A program made the translations under genes and the position numbers. This document shows, in pieces, positions 25,694 to 35,373 of a stretch of 64,000 bases of DNA. Below the pieces are notes generated by a model. It was given only the letters and a program-made list of their open reading frames with translations, ran no database searches and was not told the origin of the DNA. Source of the DNA: Udaeobacter sp963725505 (GTDB lineage Bacteria; Verrucomicrobiota; Verrucomicrobiia; Chthoniobacterales; UBA10450); the NCBI GenBank assembly GCA_963725505.1, contig CAVRYN010000005.1, positions 744,001 through 808,000 of the forward strand. Reading direction: 5' to 3'. Within the stretch, counting starts at the first letter, position 1. Every line of letters begins with the position of its first letter.

Positions 25694-25703
25694 TGCTCGA
25701 AGG

Positions 25704-25847
25704 CTAGCGCCCGATCAGGATAAAAATTCCTGCAAGCAGAGCCAGAACGCCAGTTATGATGCCGATACCAAGTCCAGTGAGAGTAAGGACTCCCACTGCA
25801 ACAAGATAAATCGCGAGCAGAAGCATTCCGATATTTTTCGTAATCAT
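25704..25847 (-). CDS. Tiny two-helix membrane protein
   Basis: A 47-residue protein starting MITKNIGMLLLAIYL; two hydrophobic stretches (MLLLAIYLVAVGVLTLTG and IITGVLALLAGIFILIG) with a Gly-rich turn. I recall near-identical mini-proteins in many bacteria, of unknown role. It lies 11 bp from the convergent DUF72 stop. Confidence 0.65.
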   Translation of the reverse strand: MITKNIGMLLLAIYLVAVGVLTLTGLGIGIITGVLALLAGIFILIGR

Positions 25848-25968
25848 GCTGCGAGTATCGGCAATTGTTCCTGTGTTTGACAATCCTGAAGGCACTTGAG
25901 AGGCCGATCTTCTCAGTGGCGAAATCTTGTATCGCCAACATCGATCCCAATGTGAATTGAAGGAGCTG

Positions 25969-26264
25969 CTATCGGCCGGCTACGCGAACTACCACGGCTG
26001 AGATATCTTTCACATCGACGAACGCATCGAAAAATTCCGCGCCCGCAGATTCGAAAGATGGACGACGCTGTCGGTAACTTGCGCGACTTTGCCTCCGAGC
26101 TTTTCGCCAGATCTCAGGTGCAACTCGACACCTTTGCCGACGCTGCCCTGAATGATGCTAAGCACGGTGGCGTTCGCTTGCAGGGCAGCCTTTTCCTGGG
26201 CGAGCAAACTGGAGCAGGTCATCGCCGCAACGACGATTCCGAGAAGAAGTGAGTAACGTTTCAT
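25969..26264 (-). pseudogene. Small secreted Sm/SH3-like protein, frameshifted near its 3-prime end
   Basis: From ATG at 26264 it encodes a signal peptide (MKRYSLLLGIVVAAMTCSS) and VGKGVELHLRSGEKLGGKV, an Sm-like beta-barrel pattern, then SVVHLSNLRARN. The annotated frame stops at 26010, but a one-base shift near 26045 gives EFFDAFVDVKDISAVVV and RVAGR to a stop at 25969, which reads as the natural end. One missing G in GCGCGGAATTTTT would explain it. This may be an assembly error rather than a mutation; even truncated, an 84-residue product is possible. Confidence 0.6.
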
Positions 26265-26391
26265 GACCAACTTGTTTGCGCGATTTCCGATCTATTTGCG
26301 AGCAAATAATCCGCAATGTCAAGGAACGGCGGTCTCTAGTCCGCCAAACCAGTCAGGGCGAATTAAAACCGTCTCTCCTTGATTTGGAATT

Positions 26392-26410
26392 GGCAGGCGA
26401 AGCGCCTGCC
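26392..26410. repeat. Intergenic palindrome GGCAGGCG / CGCCTGCC
   Basis: Perfect 8-bp arms around AAG, followed by CTACAATTC. The same style of GC palindrome followed by CTACAA or CTACA also occurs near 13790 and 27800. It sits just before the yggS start. Confidence 0.75.
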
Positions 26411-26422
26411 CTACAATTCTGC

Positions 26423-27163
26423 ATGCTCTCGATCGCGGAAAACCTCGAACGCGTGCGCAAGCAGATCGCGCACGCCGCGGCGAAAGCTAGCCGCGCTATC
26501 GATGAAATCGAGTTAGTCGCGATCACGAAAACGCATCCGGTCGAGAAAGTACGCGAGGCGATTGAGGCTGGGCAGACGTTGTTCGGCGAAAGTCGCGTGC
26601 AGGAAGCGCGCGCGAAGATTCCGGAACTTCCGTCAAACGTGCGGTGGCATTTCGTCGGGCATCTCCAGAAAAACAAGATCCGCCACGCGCTTCCATTGTT
26701 TGAACTCTTTCACGGCGTTGATTCGTTTGCATTGGCGCAAGAGATCAACCGGGTCGCGGCCGATGAAGGAATGCATCCGCGCGTTTTGCTTGAGGTAAAT
26801 GTGGCAGGCGAGGGGAGTAAGTTCGGATTCTCGCCCGACAAATTGCGCGAGCAAATGGAAGAGCTGCTCGCGCTGCAACGATTGTCGATCCTGGGGCTGA
26901 TGACCATCCCGCCACTGGCCGATAAGGCAGAAGCGTCGCGAAGATACTTTGTCCAGCTACGCGAGCTGCGCGATCGCCTGCAAACGGAATTTCATGTCGA
27001 TCTTCCCCAGCTTTCGATGGGCATGACGCAGGACTTTCCGATTGCTGTTGAGGAAGGTGCGACACTGGTGCGCGTGGGCACTGCGATATTTGGAGAGCGT
27101 TCGAAGAAGCAGAAAGCCACAGATGAACACGGATTTTCACAGATTTCTGAACCTTTGGATTAA
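26423..27163 (+). CDS. YggS/ProSC-family PLP-binding protein
   Basis: A 246-residue protein from ATG at 26423, which lies right after the palindrome; an upstream in-frame start would include that repeat. The alanine-racemase-like fold with the PLP lysine in ELVAITKTHP, then LFGESRVQEARAK, VRWHFVGHLQKNKIRHAL, VLLEVNVAGEGSKFGF, LMTIPP and LSMGMTQDFPIAVEEGATLVR, all as in YggS. It buffers PLP and affects amino-acid metabolism. The last 20 residues are encoded by a dispersed CACAGATGAACACGG-type repeat, so the original stop may have been shifted by its insertion. Confidence 0.95.
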   Translation: MLSIAENLERVRKQIAHAAAKASRAIDEIELVAITKTHPVEKVREAIEAGQTLFGESRVQEARAKIPELPSNVRWHFVGHLQKNKIRHALPLFELFHGVDSFALAQEINRVAADEGMHPRVLLEVNVAGEGSKFGFSPDKLREQMEELLALQRLSILGLMTIPPLADKAEASRRYFVQLRELRDRLQTEFHVDLPQLSMGMTQDFPIAVEEGATLVRVGTAIFGERSKKQKATDEHGFSQISEPLD

Positions 27164-27230
27164 CGTCCTTCTTCACATCCGTGTTTCATCTGTGTCAATC
27201 CGTGGCTAAATAAATTTGTCATTTGCTAAA

Positions 27231-27545
27231 ATGCGTTTGGAGCCTGTCAACATTCAACAAATCGGAGATGAGCTTGCGATTGCCTGGAACGACGGCACTG
27301 AATCGTTTTTGAAATTCGAAATGTTGCGTCGCGCGTGTCCGTGTGCGGCGTGCGGTGGCGAACCCGATGTGCTGGGCAACGTCTCGTCCCACCAGCGCGG
27401 GATCACTTACACCGACAAAAGTTTTCGGCTTGTCGGCTTCGATCTCGTGGGCGGTTACGCGTTGCAGCCGCACTGGGCGGATGGACACAGGTCGGGCATT
27501 TATAGCTTTACTTACCTCCGGCGTTTGAGACAGGCTGCCGGCTGA
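27231..27545 (+). CDS. DUF971 protein (GBBH-like N-terminal domain)
   Basis: A 104-residue protein from ATG 27231. DUF971 signature: LAIAWNDGTESFLKFEMLRRAC, then CPCAAC, and FRLVGFDLVGGYALQPHW followed by DGHRSGIYSFTYLR. The Cys cluster and HxSGIYS block bind a metal (Zn or Fe) in gamma-butyrobetaine hydroxylase-like proteins. In many bacteria such genes sit near Mrp/ApbC Fe-S carriers, which suggests Fe-S metabolism; here none is adjacent. Confidence 0.9.
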   Translation: MRLEPVNIQQIGDELAIAWNDGTESFLKFEMLRRACPCAACGGEPDVLGNVSSHQRGITYTDKSFRLVGFDLVGGYALQPHWADGHRSGIYSFTYLRRLRQAAG

Positions 27546-27580
27546 AAGGGACCCGGAAGCTTTCGAGGTTGGATTAATCT

Positions 27581-27745
27581 ATGAGCTTGATGATGAAGTT
27601 CGCGGTTGTTTTGCTCTGCTTTTCGTTGTGTGGGGCGGGCACTTTCATGGCTTCGAGCGCGCACAGGGGAAATGAGCGTCAAAAAACGGACGTGATCCCG
27701 GTGAAAAATCGCGAAATCTGCCGGCACATCTGGATTGAGGTCTGA
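27581..27745 (+). CDS. Short secreted peptide, unknown
   Basis: A 54-codon frame: MSLMMKFAVVLLCFSLCGAG is a clear signal peptide, the rest (SAHRGNERQKTDVIPVKN then REICRHIWIEV) is basic and short. GAGG lies upstream at long spacing. Recognised only by composition; could be a real small exported peptide or chance. Confidence 0.4.
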   Translation: MSLMMKFAVVLLCFSLCGAGTFMASSAHRGNERQKTDVIPVKNREICRHIWIEV

Positions 27746-27801
27746 GGTAGCCCGAGGCTCCTGGCTTGTGCGCGAGAATGTCGCAAGCGAGGACGCTCGC
27801 G

Positions 27802-28752
27802 CTACACTGGAATGGTTACGCGCAACAAAGTTGTACGCACGGTGAGTGGTTTCAGTTGTCGATCCTGCAACTGAGCCGGTATCAAAAAAAATTCTCCTGG
27901 CGCAAGATCGACATTGGCGCAGGCAAGCTGCCCCGTGAGACAGCAAACGACTGCGAATTGCCCAAGCGGCGTGACCTCGCGCGGAGAATCGAGATTCCAT
28001 TTCTGGACTTCGAACACCTTGTGCCTGAGAAGAAGTTCGCCTTCGGCTTCCAGTAATCGCGGCCGAACATCATCGAAGTCGATGCATTGAAGAGCTTGCT
28101 CGATGTGCAACTGCCGCGGTTTGCCTTTGTCATCTACACGGTTCCAGTCGAATACGCGATACGTTGTGTCGCTATTCTGCTGGATTTCGATCAGCAAATT
28201 GCCGGCCCCCACAGCGTGTAACCGTCCTGCCGGAAGGAACACGGAATCTCCCGTATTGACGCGAACTTTGTGAACGTAATCAGCCGCTGTTCCCTCCCGT
28301 AACGTCTTTTCGAACTGATCGCGTGTGGTCGGCTCACGAAATCCCAGAAAAAGCTCGGCACCCGAATCGGCGGCGGCCACGTACCAGAATTCAGTTTTTG
28401 GCTCGCCTCCTAAAATGCTGGCGACTCTTTCCGGCGGATGCACTTGCAATGAAAGCCTTTCGTGCGCATCGAGAAGTTTGATCAGCAGCGGGAAACGAGC
28501 GGCTTGTGCCACGTTGCCGAAAATTGATTGTCGATCTTGAGTCCAAAGGTCATGGAGCGTTTTGCCCTTCAGCGGTCCGTTGGCGACAATGCTTTGAGCT
28601 TCCGGACGGTCAACGATTTCCCACGACTCGCCGATTTTAACGTTCGGCGGCAATTTCTTGCCGAATTCAGTTTCGATCTGGCGCGCGCCCCAGATTCGCT
28701 CCATGAAAATCGGTCGAAAGATGAGGGGAGTTGTGAGTTCGAGGTCAGACAT
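27802..28752 (-). CDS. manA: Mannose-6-phosphate isomerase, class I
   Basis: A 316-residue protein. Cupin-type PMI with PIFMERIWGARQIETEFG at the N terminus, the zinc ligands in LSLQVHPPE (Q-x-H) and FWYVAAADSGAELFLGF, and the later His in PAGRLHAVGAG plus EIQQNSDTTYRVFDW, the active-site block. Length (about 315) fits the short Bacillus-type ManA. It interconverts mannose-6-P and fructose-6-P, feeding polysaccharide precursor synthesis. ATG at 28752 preferred over an upstream TTG. Confidence 0.95.
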   Translation of the reverse strand: MSDLELTTPLIFRPIFMERIWGARQIETEFGKKLPPNVKIGESWEIVDRPEAQSIVANGPLKGKTLHDLWTQDRQSIFGNVAQAARFPLLIKLLDAHERLSLQVHPPERVASILGGEPKTEFWYVAAADSGAELFLGFREPTTRDQFEKTLREGTAADYVHKVRVNTGDSVFLPAGRLHAVGAGNLLIEIQQNSDTTYRVFDWNRVDDKGKPRQLHIEQALQCIDFDDVRPRLLEAEGELLLRHKVFEVQKWNLDSPREVTPLGQFAVVCCLTGQLACANVDLAPGEFFLIPAQLQDRQLKPLTVRTTLLRVTIPV

Positions 28753-28902
28753 GCGCAGCAAACGTTCAACGCTGAGCGTTCAACGCTCAATTGAAAAGGA
28801 GATATCTCGCATTTGTTGTCTCCCATTGGACGTTCGATGTTCGATGGTGGATGTTCGGCGTTTGCTTTTGCTGATTCCCCAATTTCCCGCCTTACCTTTA
28901 GA

Positions 28903-29385
28903 ATGAAATCCTTTCTCAAATATTGGCTGCCGCTGGTGATTTGGCTCGGCGTGATTTTTGTCGGCTCGACCGATCTAATGTCGGCGCAGCATACGTCGCG
29001 ATTTATCGTTCCGTTTTTGCGCTGGCTGAACCCGGACATTTCGTGGGCAGCGGTTAATACAATCCACACCGTAATCCGAAAACTGGGGCACGTCATCGAA
29101 TACGCGATTCTGGCTCTCGTGCTGTGGCGTGCACTTTGCAGCGGCCCTGCTCTTCGCACGAAAACTCCGATCTTGTTTGGCGCAGTTCTTTTAGCGTGTG
29201 CACTTTTTGCCGTCACCGACGAATTTCACCAGTCATTCGTCGGGTCGCGGACTTCCTCAGATCACGACGTCCTGTTGGATAGTGCAGGAGCATTCTTGGG
29301 AGCATTAATTGGCGCGGCGTTTTCACAACGTGCAAAAACGGCCAAAACCAATGCCCGGAGCGAACTTGTCGATGCGCGATCATGA
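28903..29385 (+). CDS. VanZ-family membrane protein
   Basis: A 160-residue protein with four hydrophobic segments from ATG at 28903. The VanZ pattern is complete: YWLPLVIWLGVIFVGST, IRKLGHVIEYAILALVLW, and DEFHQSFVGSRTSSDHDVL then LDSAGAFLGALIG. VanZ proteins are associated with teicoplanin tolerance and other envelope functions; the actual activity is unknown. A divergent promoter region with manA is short (about 150 bp) and contains repeat-like text. Confidence 0.92.
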   Translation: MKSFLKYWLPLVIWLGVIFVGSTDLMSAQHTSRFIVPFLRWLNPDISWAAVNTIHTVIRKLGHVIEYAILALVLWRALCSGPALRTKTPILFGAVLLACALFAVTDEFHQSFVGSRTSSDHDVLLDSAGAFLGALIGAAFSQRAKTAKTNARSELVDARS

Positions 29386-29445
29386 TCCGGTGAGTCATGA
29401 GCTCCTCCGGTTGCGACTGTTCAAAACTGAACGAAATGATCACCC

Positions 29446-31200
29446 GTGAACACGGGGTCACCGTTGCAGGACAAGGTGTGTAAACCTTCAGAGCGTCGAG
29501 CGCCAAAGTCGGGGAAAATCGCGAGGATTCGCTCGGTGACTGGTGTCGTAATGTGCATTGCCGTGTTGGTAGGAACGCTGCATACGCTGGGAGCGGCCGT
29601 GCAGCAATCTGGAGCTGACACTGATGCAGAGAAGCGTTCGGGTGCGCCCGCAATCACGGCAAACCTAGGGCATGTGACAGTCGCTGGCGGGGCTGGCATT
29701 ACCGAAATTAGCTGGGATACAGGAAACGGGTCCATGGGCTTCGTCTTTGTAATAGGAACCGACCAAAAACCGGTTCTCTTTGCTTCGGGACCAAAAGGAA
29801 GCCAACTGGTTCCGTGGATTGGGTCGGCTAGGTATGTGTTCGAGCTTTATAGCGATCAGGACAGGCGTAACTTACTAGCCACCGTAACGGTCACTGGAAA
29901 CGCCAAAGCCGGGGCCGCTCCGCAAACGATGTTGTGGCGAGGCAGAGCTGCCCGCTGGCTGCTAGTCCTGGTGCTCTTTGTAATCGTATATTTCGCAGTT
30001 TATCTCAGCTCGACAGGGACCCTCCGCACGACGTTTCCAACCGAGCCAACAACGTCGCCTCGCCCGCTACATGTCAGACGAAACCTTCTGCTCGGCATAG
30101 CCGCCTTCGTTTGTCTCGACGGCATCATTTTTCATAGCGGCTTGTACGTCTCGATCCTGGCCCCAGATTCCTATGCGGGGCGATTAGCGGTAATTACACG
30201 GGCCGAAAAGCAGCGGGCCCCTTCGGGTCTCAAAGAAGTGCTGGTTCTGGGAGATTCGAGAATGGCGGAGGGGTTCTCTACGACGGTGGCTGATGAGCTT
30301 GGTTCGGCCGCCGGGTTCAAGTTTGTAAATCTCACCGAACCAGCCTCAACTGTTAACAGTTGGTACTACATGCTTCGAGAAGTCGATCCAGCAGCGCGAC
30401 GCTACTCGGCAATCGTGGTTCCTTACGGCATTGGCTATGAGCCAAGTACCGCCGATCCTCTAAGGATTTCCATGGCGGCTCCGCTCCTCCGTTATGGAGA
30501 CTGTTTCAATTTTGCCTCGGCTTTTCAGCGATGGTCTGGTCGGTTCAGAGCATTTACCGCGTGCATACTGCGAGGTTCAGCGTACCAAAGCGATGTTACT
30601 GATTTTCTTGAACGTCCAATCGCGCGTATAAAAAGCGTTCAACAAGAGGCTGAGAGACTGCACTCCCGCGCCGTCTATAAAGGCCGGGACTACGATCTTG
30701 TGGGCACCTCTTATGATCCCGCGACAGGACAGGTAACTTTCGCGCCGAAGTTAACTGAAGCTCAGAGAGCGGCTGTTCGGAAGAGCTTGATACAGCCGTC
30801 TCAATCGGACATGGAATACTCCTCTAAACTACAACGCGATTGGATTCCACGAATCCTGAATCGTTATTCGAAGAGTTCCACCGCAATTGTGCTTACGCCT
30901 GTTCCTCGCGGTCCGTTTGTCGATCTCCCGGCATTTTTCATGCCATACCATTCTGTTCTTCCGAGCGTCATAACCCAGAGAACGAATTTTTCGGTGCCGG
31001 AACAAACGTTCGAGTTTCTTGAGAAACCCGAATATTACTTTGACGCATTCCACCTCAACGCGAAAGGCCGGCAAAGATTCACAGAAACACTGGTGTCGGA
31101 ATTAGTTGGGCGCCTTCGATCAGCTGATTCCAAACCGCACTTCAACTCCGGGTTTCAACTAGCTGCGGACCGACCGCTCGAAAGCAATGAGGCAAACTAG
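29446..31200 (+). CDS. SGNH-hydrolase-like exported protein, partner of an MBOAT acyltransferase
   Basis: Up to 584 residues from a GTG at 29446; an inner start at 29551 (MCIAVLVGTLHTLG) is possible. Two hydrophobic segments (near residues 30-50 and 168-190) and another near 210-230 leave a large C-terminal periplasmic domain. That domain has VLVLGDSRMAEGF (SGNH block I, catalytic Ser after GD) and YYFDAFHLNAKG (block V, Asp and His). Such proteins, like AlgJ/AlgX or PatB, transfer acyl groups to cell-wall or exopolysaccharide delivered by an MBOAT membrane protein, and one follows directly. Confidence 0.75.
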   Translation: MNTGSPLQDKVCKPSERRAPKSGKIARIRSVTGVVMCIAVLVGTLHTLGAAVQQSGADTDAEKRSGAPAITANLGHVTVAGGAGITEISWDTGNGSMGFVFVIGTDQKPVLFASGPKGSQLVPWIGSARYVFELYSDQDRRNLLATVTVTGNAKAGAAPQTMLWRGRAARWLLVLVLFVIVYFAVYLSSTGTLRTTFPTEPTTSPRPLHVRRNLLLGIAAFVCLDGIIFHSGLYVSILAPDSYAGRLAVITRAEKQRAPSGLKEVLVLGDSRMAEGFSTTVADELGSAAGFKFVNLTEPASTVNSWYYMLREVDPAARRYSAIVVPYGIGYEPSTADPLRISMAAPLLRYGDCFNFASAFQRWSGRFRAFTACILRGSAYQSDVTDFLERPIARIKSVQQEAERLHSRAVYKGRDYDLVGTSYDPATGQVTFAPKLTEAQRAAVRKSLIQPSQSDMEYSSKLQRDWIPRILNRYSKSSTAIVLTPVPRGPFVDLPAFFMPYHSVLPSVITQRTNFSVPEQTFEFLEKPEYYFDAFHLNAKGRQRFTETLVSELVGRLRSADSKPHFNSGFQLAADRPLESNEAN

Positions 31201-31219
31201 CTTTTGAGCTAACTATTCG

Positions 31220-32636
31220 ATGTTATTTAATAGCTTCCAGTACTGGATCTTTTTTTTGATCGTGGCTGTTGCTGTTCTACAGCATCCCATTTCGCGCCGG
31301 GAAAGTGCTACTCCTTTGTGCAAGCTATGTTTTTTACATGTGGTGGGATCCGCGGTTCATCGTGCTAATCCTGACCTCCACGGTAGTTGACTATTTCCTG
31401 GGTATTTGGCTGGAAGTCACAAGCGGCCGGCGTAAGAAACTTTTGCTTGCTATTAGCCTTGTCGTTAACCTTGGTATTCTAGGTTTCTTTAAGTATTACG
31501 ACTTCTTTGCCGGTTCTATCAGCTGCTTTGCTGCACATCTCGCCGTCGTCGGTTGTGTTACAAGTTGTTCTCCCTGTCGGCGTGAGCTTCTACACGTTCG
31601 CCAGCCTTTCTTACACGTTTGATGTCTATTGGGGAAAAATGAAGGCGGTCAGAAACCTGATCGATTACGCGCTGTTCATTGCGTTTTTCCCTCATCTTAT
31701 TGCAGGTCCAATCATTCGCGCCCGGCAATTTATTTCCCAAATCCCACGCTGGCGACGACCGGCGGCAATCGTGGTCCAGAGCGGTATCATCCTTGTGCTG
31801 TCCGGACTTTTGAAGAAGATGGTTTTTGCCGATCGTTTCGCTGTTGTGTCCGACTGCGTACTTAAGCGATCCGAGCCGCGCACGCAGGCTGGCTGGCTGC
31901 GTGGTCAGGCTGTCTTGCCTTTTTCATGCAGGTATTCTTCGATTTCTCTGGTTACACCGACATCGCTCGTGGTTGCGCCAAGCTGCTGGGCTTTGAGTTT
32001 CCGCTTAATTTTGCGCGTCCTTTCTTATCGAGAAATCCGCCTGACCTCTGGCAGCGATGGCATATAACCCTCTCCACCTGGGTGCGGGACTACGTGTTTA
32101 TGCCCTTTAGCCGGGGAAGGAAAGGGCGATTCATGTTGTACCGCAACATGCTGGTAGTAATGGTGCTCGTGGGACTGTGGCACGGGGCGAACTGGACATT
32201 TGTCGCCTGGGGCGCATACCATGGTATTCTGTTAGTCGGCTACCGTCTTTTCGATCGTGCAACAGTCGGCACAGCGATCGATAAAGTTATGAAAAAGCGC
32301 TACTTTGTGCCGTTTAGCGTTGGCTTGATGTTCGCTGCCTTTGTGTTAAGCGCTGCTTTCTTTCGTCCGAAGACTCTTCAGACCAGCGGATACGTTTTAG
32401 GTGCACTGTTCGGTTTCCAGCACGTAACTGGCGAATTCCTGCTGACCACTGGGACGATCGTGCTTATTTTCATTTCGCTATTCCTGGCGGCTGCTCAGGA
32501 ACGCAATCAGTTTATTGATCGTCTGGCTTTGCAACCGGCGCGCAGTTCAGGTTCCCGCATACGTCCTTGCGCATTTATTGCGCTCGAACTGTTTCCAGCG
32601 ACCGGTCCAGTGCCATTTGTTTATTTCCAGTTTTGA
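31220..32636 (+). pseudogene. MBOAT family O-acyltransferase, broken by three frameshifts
   Basis: The total span (1417 bp) equals a full-length AlgI-type MBOAT (about 472 codons), but the frame changes near 31268, 31520 and 31900. Pieces in order: MLFNSFQYWIFFLIVAVAV; FYSIPFRAGKVLLLCASYVF; VLQVVLPVGVSFYTFASLSY and HLIAGPIIRARQFI; then MQVFFDFSGYTDIARG and GLWHGANWTFVAWGAYHG, the catalytic His region. It would move acetyl groups across the membrane to the SGNH protein encoded 19 bp upstream. All breaks are single-base, so sequencing error is as plausible as decay. Confidence 0.85.
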
Positions 32637-32710
32637 GGAGCGATCTGACGACCCCGTTAGTGCTGAAATCGGAACCTCTACATAAGAATAGATCATTCAA
32701 CTGTAAGCCA

Positions 32711-32932
32711 ATGATTTTCACCAAAGAAACCGAAGCCTTGCCGCAGGCGACAACGTGCGCGATAGGGAAATCAAAGATTTTCCTGGTCGAAAAATTAAGG
32801 AAGTCGGACGACTGGCGAAGCGCCGCGTTTCTGTTAGAACGTCGATGGCCTAACGAATTTGGGCGGAGCGCAGAACGGCCACTGCCAACAGTTGAGCCGG
32901 AGCCAAAGCGCGTGAGCATTGCACTCGATTGA
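32711..32932 (+). CDS. Short ORF with HTH/terminase-small-subunit-like stretch
   Basis: A 73-residue frame in an otherwise gene-free region (32637-33281). DDWRSAAFLLERRWPNEFG resembles a motif seen in small phage terminase subunits and related DNA-binding helices, but the protein is too short and lacks a ribosome-binding site. Possibly a decayed fragment. Reported with low confidence. Confidence 0.25.
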   Translation: MIFTKETEALPQATTCAIGKSKIFLVEKLRKSDDWRSAAFLLERRWPNEFGRSAERPLPTVEPEPKRVSIALD

Positions 32933-33281
32933 ATCCCGGTGGCAAGTCACTGAAGGGGTTTGTTCATTTCCCGATGATCGAGGGCGAACCGCCACCAGCG
33001 CCACAGCAGCAAGAGCAGATTGATGCGCGCCGTCCAATCCCCACTGCTTCCGGTCGATAATAGCGACAGATACCGCTGTGGCACCTTTGGCCCATTGAAC
33101 AGTTGATCGGAGGAGTTGCACGCGCCGCAATATAAACTATTATAACGAAAAATATTCAAAACTAGGAATATGGGTCAATCGCTGATAAGGGCGAATCTTA
33201 CGGGTAATTCCCCCGATTCTCGATCACGCAACCTTTGAAGGCGTGCAGGATGTTTTCAAGGACGATAGCGGGCACGCAAAC

Positions 33282-34391
33282 ATGAAAGCCCAAAAATATG
33301 TGATCTTAACTGTTGCCCTCGTTGTTGGGATTTTTGGGATTTCATTGAGTGCTCCTGGAAATGATGCGCAGAAAATCTCCACACAGCCGTCAGCTTCCGC
33401 TCCCCGCACCCGCACCTATTACATCGCCGCCGAGAACACGACCTGGAACTATGCGCCTACGGGCAAAGACCAAATGACCGGCAGGCCGGTGCCGGCACCC
33501 TGGGGCAAGCAATTGGTTTATAAAAAAGTCCGCTACTTCGAATACACCGACGACTCATTCACCGAAAAGAAACCTCAGCCTGCCTGGCTGGGTATCCTCG
33601 GCCCGATCATCCGCGGCGTCGAAGGCGACACGATTAAAGTGGTGTTCTACAACAAAGCCAGTAAGCCCTACAGCATGCATCCCCACGGCTTGCATTATGA
33701 CAAAGATAATGAAGGCGCAACGCATGAACCCGGCGGCTCAGACCATGAAATGAAAATGGATATGAGTACCATGGCCAGCGGCCCTATGCGCATGGACGGC
33801 GCCGGGGCCGAAGTTGCACCCGGACACAAATTTACCTATACCTGGACCGTACCCCACGATGCCGCACCGACGGAAGCCGAAGGCGGATCAAAGATTTGGA
33901 TGTATCACTCACATGTCAACAGTCCGCAAGACGTCTATGATGGTTTAATCGGACCTATCATTGTAACCTCCGCGGCTCACGCTCGAGCCGATGGCACGCC
34001 TGATGATGTCGATAAGGAATTCGTGACGATGTTCATGATCTTCGACGAATCAAAGCCGGGCATGACTGCTGAGCAAAAAGAACCCCATCTCAAGCATTCG
34101 ATTAACGGCTATATCTTCGCCAATCTGCCGGGCTTGGATATGAACCAGGGCGATCGGGTCCGCTGGCATCTTATCGGCATGGGCAACGAAGTTGATCTGC
34201 ATACGCCTCATTGGCACGGCAAAGTCGTGAAAATCAACGGCACATATACCGATGTTGCCGAACTTCTGCCGGCAAGCATGAAATCGGCCGACATGCTGGC
34301 TGACAATCCGGGCCAGTGGATGTACCATTGCCATGTCGCCGATCACATCACCGCCGGTATGACGTCGATGTATCGCGTGCATGAGAAATAG
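33282..34391 (+). CDS. Exported multicopper oxidase (ceruloplasmin/nitrite-reductase-like, two-domain)
   Basis: A 369-residue protein with a signal peptide (MKAQKYVILTVALVVGIFG). Four copper-binding blocks: MHPHGLHYD, WMYHSHVNSPQ, HTPHWHGK and WMYHCHVADHITAGM. The last two hold the type 1 site (His, Cys, His, Met) and trinuclear ligands. Between blocks one and two lies a Met/His-rich insertion (HEMKMDMSTM), reminiscent of copper-handling loops in CueO-like oxidases. Expected to oxidise Cu(I), Fe(II) or phenolics in the periplasm. The gene is monocistronic; its start follows a 340-bp region without genes. Confidence 0.9.
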   Translation: MKAQKYVILTVALVVGIFGISLSAPGNDAQKISTQPSASAPRTRTYYIAAENTTWNYAPTGKDQMTGRPVPAPWGKQLVYKKVRYFEYTDDSFTEKKPQPAWLGILGPIIRGVEGDTIKVVFYNKASKPYSMHPHGLHYDKDNEGATHEPGGSDHEMKMDMSTMASGPMRMDGAGAEVAPGHKFTYTWTVPHDAAPTEAEGGSKIWMYHSHVNSPQDVYDGLIGPIIVTSAAHARADGTPDDVDKEFVTMFMIFDESKPGMTAEQKEPHLKHSINGYIFANLPGLDMNQGDRVRWHLIGMGNEVDLHTPHWHGKVVKINGTYTDVAELLPASMKSADMLADNPGQWMYHCHVADHITAGMTSMYRVHEK

Positions 34392-34511
34392 AACGTTACC
34401 AAGAAGCTCGACATATTTGTCAACCGCCGATTCTTTGCTACAATAAGCTCGAGTAAAAGTTTAAGATTTTCGACAAAAACAAACGTTCAGAAAATCCACT
34501 CCGCACTCGTT

Positions 34512-35373
34512 ATGAAGCATGTTATTCTTATTGTCAGCGCATCCTTACTTGCATTGCCACTGTTCGGGCAAGAGAAATCACCACAACTAAAAGACTGGAA
34601 GGACAAGTACAGCTACAACACTGGCATACAGCTCGGATCCAGTCTGAGGAAAAACAAGGGTGACATTAACCCTGACATCGTCGCTGCCGGCGTCAAAGAC
34701 GCCATTACATTGAGCGAGGACCAAGTCAAGGACGTCATGGCGCAATTTCAAAAAGACATGGCACAAAGAAAGAAGGAATTGGGAGAGAAAAACAAGACGG
34801 AGGGCGCAAAGTTCCTCGAGGAAAACAAAAAGAAACCGGGGGTAAAAACAACTGCCAGCGGCTTGCAATACAAAGTCGAGAAAGAGGGAACAGGAGCGCA
34901 ACCCAAACCCACTGATATCGTGACGGTGAATTATCACGTCGGCTCGACTGATGGCACTGAGTTCGACGCATACAAGGCCGGGAAACCAGCCATGTTTCCG
35001 GTCAAGGGCGGCATGCAAGGGCATGAAAGGATGGACGGAAGCGCTTCAGCTGATGAAAGTCGGATCAAAATATCAAGTGTTCGTTCCGTCGAATCTTGCA
35101 TATGGCGAACGCTCCATGGGGGAGATCGGCCCCAATGCGACTCTGATTTTCGACATAGAACTGCTGGACGTGAAACCGATTCCTACATTTGTTCCGGGTG
35201 CGCCCATTGTCTCCACCGGTTGCGCCAAAAGCTTCTCCATCGCCGAAGTAATTCGGTTTGGCCGCGAAACCCGCCCTCCGCCGCTCTCGATCTCGCGCGC
35301 ACGACCTGCCGCCGGGCTGAGCGTCGCGTGGTCGCGGCCAACGATGCAAATCCGGAGATCCTGCGCTATTTGA
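34512..35373 (+). pseudogene. FKBP-type peptidyl-prolyl isomerase with a frameshift
   Basis: The first frame from 34512 gives a signal peptide (MKHVILIVSASLLALPLFG), the N-terminal dimerisation helices (NTGIQLGSSLRKNKGDIN) and the start of the FKBP domain (TTASGLQYKVEKEGTG, VTVNYHVGSTDGTEFD). Near 35015 the frame shifts by one; the other frame continues GWTEALQLMKVGSKYQVFVP, SNLAYGERSMGEIGPN and LIFDIELLDVKP, the normal FKBP end. MIP/FkpA-type chaperones act in the periplasm. Beyond that both frames run into a remnant of a cobalamin adenosyltransferase gene. Confidence 0.85.

Noticed and set aside
32711..32932. Phage terminase small subunit / prophage remnant
   Set aside because: Only one short helix stretch matches, and no other phage gene is around; kept only as a low-confidence ORF.
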